Below, piece by piece: positions 32,182 through 33,366 of a DNA stretch of 33,366 bases (the first letter of the stretch is position 1; every line of letters begins with the position of its first letter). Source of the DNA: Pseudomonadota bacterium. Its GTDB lineage: Bacteria > Pseudomonadota > Gammaproteobacteria > Steroidobacterales > MnTg04. The DNA is taken from the NCBI GenBank assembly GCA_022572885.1, contig JACZVC010000031.1, positions 1 through 33,366 on the forward strand. Direction: 5' to 3'. The translations under genes and the position numbers were made by a program. The notes beneath the pieces were generated by a model that worked only from the letters and a program-made list of their open reading frames with translations, was not told where the DNA came from and searched no databases.

Positions 32182-32195
32182 GGGCCTGAAGGCCC
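32182..32195 (+). repeat. REP-like hairpin between manC and manB
   Basis: Perfect GGGCCTGAAGGCCC in the 66-bp gap between the manC stop and the manB start. Here the hairpin would lie inside a manC-manB transcript, where it could attenuate transcription or stabilise the upstream mRNA. Confidence 0.7.
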
Positions 32196-32204
32196 TCCCA
32201 CAGG

Positions 32205-33366
32205 TTAATCCGTTCGCCCTGTCCGGCCGTAGGTATCTTCAAAACGCACGATATCGTCTTCGCCCAGATACGAACCCGATTGCACCTCGATGATATGCAA
32301 CGGCTCTGTTCCCGGGTTCTCGATGCGGTGCTTGGTGCCGATCGGGATAAAAGTCGATTCGTTTTCCTTCAGATCGAACACCTCCTCGCCGCGGGTAATC
32401 CTCGCGGTGCCACGCACCACGACCCAATGTTCCGCGCGATGGCGATGCATCTGCAATGACAACACGCCGCCGGGATTCACAATCAGGCGTTTGACCTGGA
32501 AGCCATCGCCGTGATCGATGCTGTCGTAGCTTCCCCACGGCCGGAACACCTGGCGGCCAAGTTCCGTTTCGCTGCGATCCTGCTCCTTCAGCCGGGCCAC
32601 TACCGCCTTCACATCCTGCGCGCGGTTTTTCGGCGCCACCAGCACCGCGTCCTTGGTTTCGATCACGACGTGATCTCTAAGCCCGACCGTCGCCACCAGC
32701 CGGTGGCCGGCATAAACATAGCAGTTGAAGCTGTCTTCGATAACGGTATCGCCATAAACCGCATTGTTGTGCTCGTCGTTGTCCAGCGCATCGTGCAGCG
32801 AAGCCCACGAGCCGACATCGCTCCAACCGGCATCGAGCGGCACCACCGACGCGCGATCGGTCTTTTCCATCACCGCGTAATCGATCGAATCCGCCGGGCA
32901 GGCCAGGAAAGCATCGGCGTCGAGGCGGGTGAAATCGAGATCGCGTTTCGCCCCGTCAATCGCTTTGCGACACGCCGCCAGCATCTTCGGCGCGAATTTC
33001 CCGAGTTCAGCCAGAAAATCGGCGGCCGCAAACAAGAACATCCCGCTGTTCCAAAGATAATTCTCCGAGGACAGGTATCGCATCGCCGCGGCCAGATCCG
33101 GTTTTTCCACAAACTCCTCGACCGGTCCCGCAACGCCGGCTTCCCCGCCTTTTCGAATATAGCCATAGCCGGTCTCCGGGCTGGTCGGCACGACCCCAAA
33201 AGTCACCAGCCGCCCCTCGTCCACCAGCGCCAGGCCGCTGGCGACAGCCTGATGGAACGCAGCGGTATCGGCAATCACATGATCGGCGGGCAGAATCAGG
33301 ATGCGGGCTTGCGCGTCGCTTGCCATCGCCAGCAACGCGGCGACCGCCGCAGCCGGTGCGGTGTTT
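32205..33366 (-). CDS. manC: Mannose-1-phosphate guanylyltransferase / mannose-6-phosphate isomerase (5' part outside window)
   Basis: Open to the right edge without a start; 387 aa are visible and about 90 N-terminal residues with the GTP-binding signature are missing. Seen: NTAPAAAVAALLA, LILPADHVIAD, TFGVVPTSPETGYGYI, VEEFVEKPDLA, YLWNSGMFLF and GWSDVGSWASL for the nucleotidyltransferase. The C-terminal cupin with FRPWGSYDSIDHG, LSLQMHRHRAEHWVVVRGTA and HRIENPGTEPLHIIEVQSG belongs to the type II isomerase. It makes GDP-mannose from Man-1-P and GTP, and the second domain interconverts Fru-6-P and Man-6-P. First gene of a manC-manB pair for GDP-mannose supply. Confidence 0.95.
   Translation of the reverse strand, partial: NTAPAAAVAALLAMASDAQARILILPADHVIADTAAFHQAVASGLALVDEGRLVTFGVVPTSPETGYGYIRKGGEAGVAGPVEEFVEKPDLAAAMRYLSSENYLWNSGMFLFAAADFLAELGKFAPKMLAACRKAIDGAKRDLDFTRLDADAFLACPADSIDYAVMEKTDRASVVPLDAGWSDVGSWASLHDALDNDEHNNAVYGDTVIEDSFNCYVYAGHRLVATVGLRDHVVIETKDAVLVAPKNRAQDVKAVVARLKEQDRSETELGRQVFRPWGSYDSIDHGDGFQVKRLIVNPGGVLSLQMHRHRAEHWVVVRGTARITRGEEVFDLKENESTFIPIGTKHRIENPGTEPLHIIEVQSGSYLGEDDIVRFEDTYGRTGRTD

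Overview
The window looks like chromosomal DNA of a free-living gammaproteobacterium, possibly a marine or sediment lineage. The basis is the proteobacterial-type gltX followed by tRNA-Ala and tRNA-Glu, a proteobacterial-type glucokinase, HipA/HipB and MazF modules, and many short palindromic repeats between genes. Genus cannot be decided from the sequence alone.

Layout. 1-1605: the tail of an IS30-family transposase, cut by a complete IS3-family element with recognisable inverted ends. 1606-3180: hairpin-rich spacer, a weak small membrane ORF, a 128-aa hypothetical gene, and a small secreted-protein gene that appears broken by a 7-bp tandem duplication. 3236-10383: a six-gene minus-strand operon of exported or membrane-anchored proteins (373-aa coiled-coil protein, 161-aa protein, 333-aa anchored protein, 1043-aa TPR protein, and two related single-pass proteins sharing seven cysteines). 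Three of its junctions are tightly spaced, two of them with ATGA stop-start overlaps. I do not recognise this system. 10849-12066: a PQQ-type sugar dehydrogenase-like lipoprotein. 12506-14221: tRNA-Glu, tRNA-Ala with a strong promoter, and gltX. 14557-16173: a nucleotide-transporter-like membrane protein with an unusual C-terminal cadherin-like domain.

16553-24896: an intact tRNA-Val gene and, 8.3 kb further on, a 45-bp copy of its 3' half. These bracket a carbohydrate island: a GT4 glycosyltransferase fused to a helical-barrel domain, a long GH130 phosphorylase, a second GT4, a short GH130, an IS6 remnant and a glucokinase. The gene set suggests synthesis of a mannoside by glycosyltransferases and its phosphorolysis by GH130 enzymes. 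Man-1-P and free sugar could return to metabolism through ManB/ManC (encoded at 30.8-33.4 kb) and glucokinase.

24897-33366: a mosaic of small modules separated by dispersed repeats. It holds a 5'-truncated TPR gene, a 233-aa hypothetical gene flanked by two 104-bp MITE-like direct repeats, hipBA and mazEF-type toxin-antitoxin pairs with visible operators, a sulfotransferase, manB, and manC running off the right edge. Sulfotransferase plus ManB/ManC suggests surface polysaccharide synthesis.

The two candidates for an undescribed system are the 3.2-10.4 kb exported-protein operon and the tRNA-Val-bounded GT/GH130 island. All functional calls come from motif recognition by eye; no database search was run.
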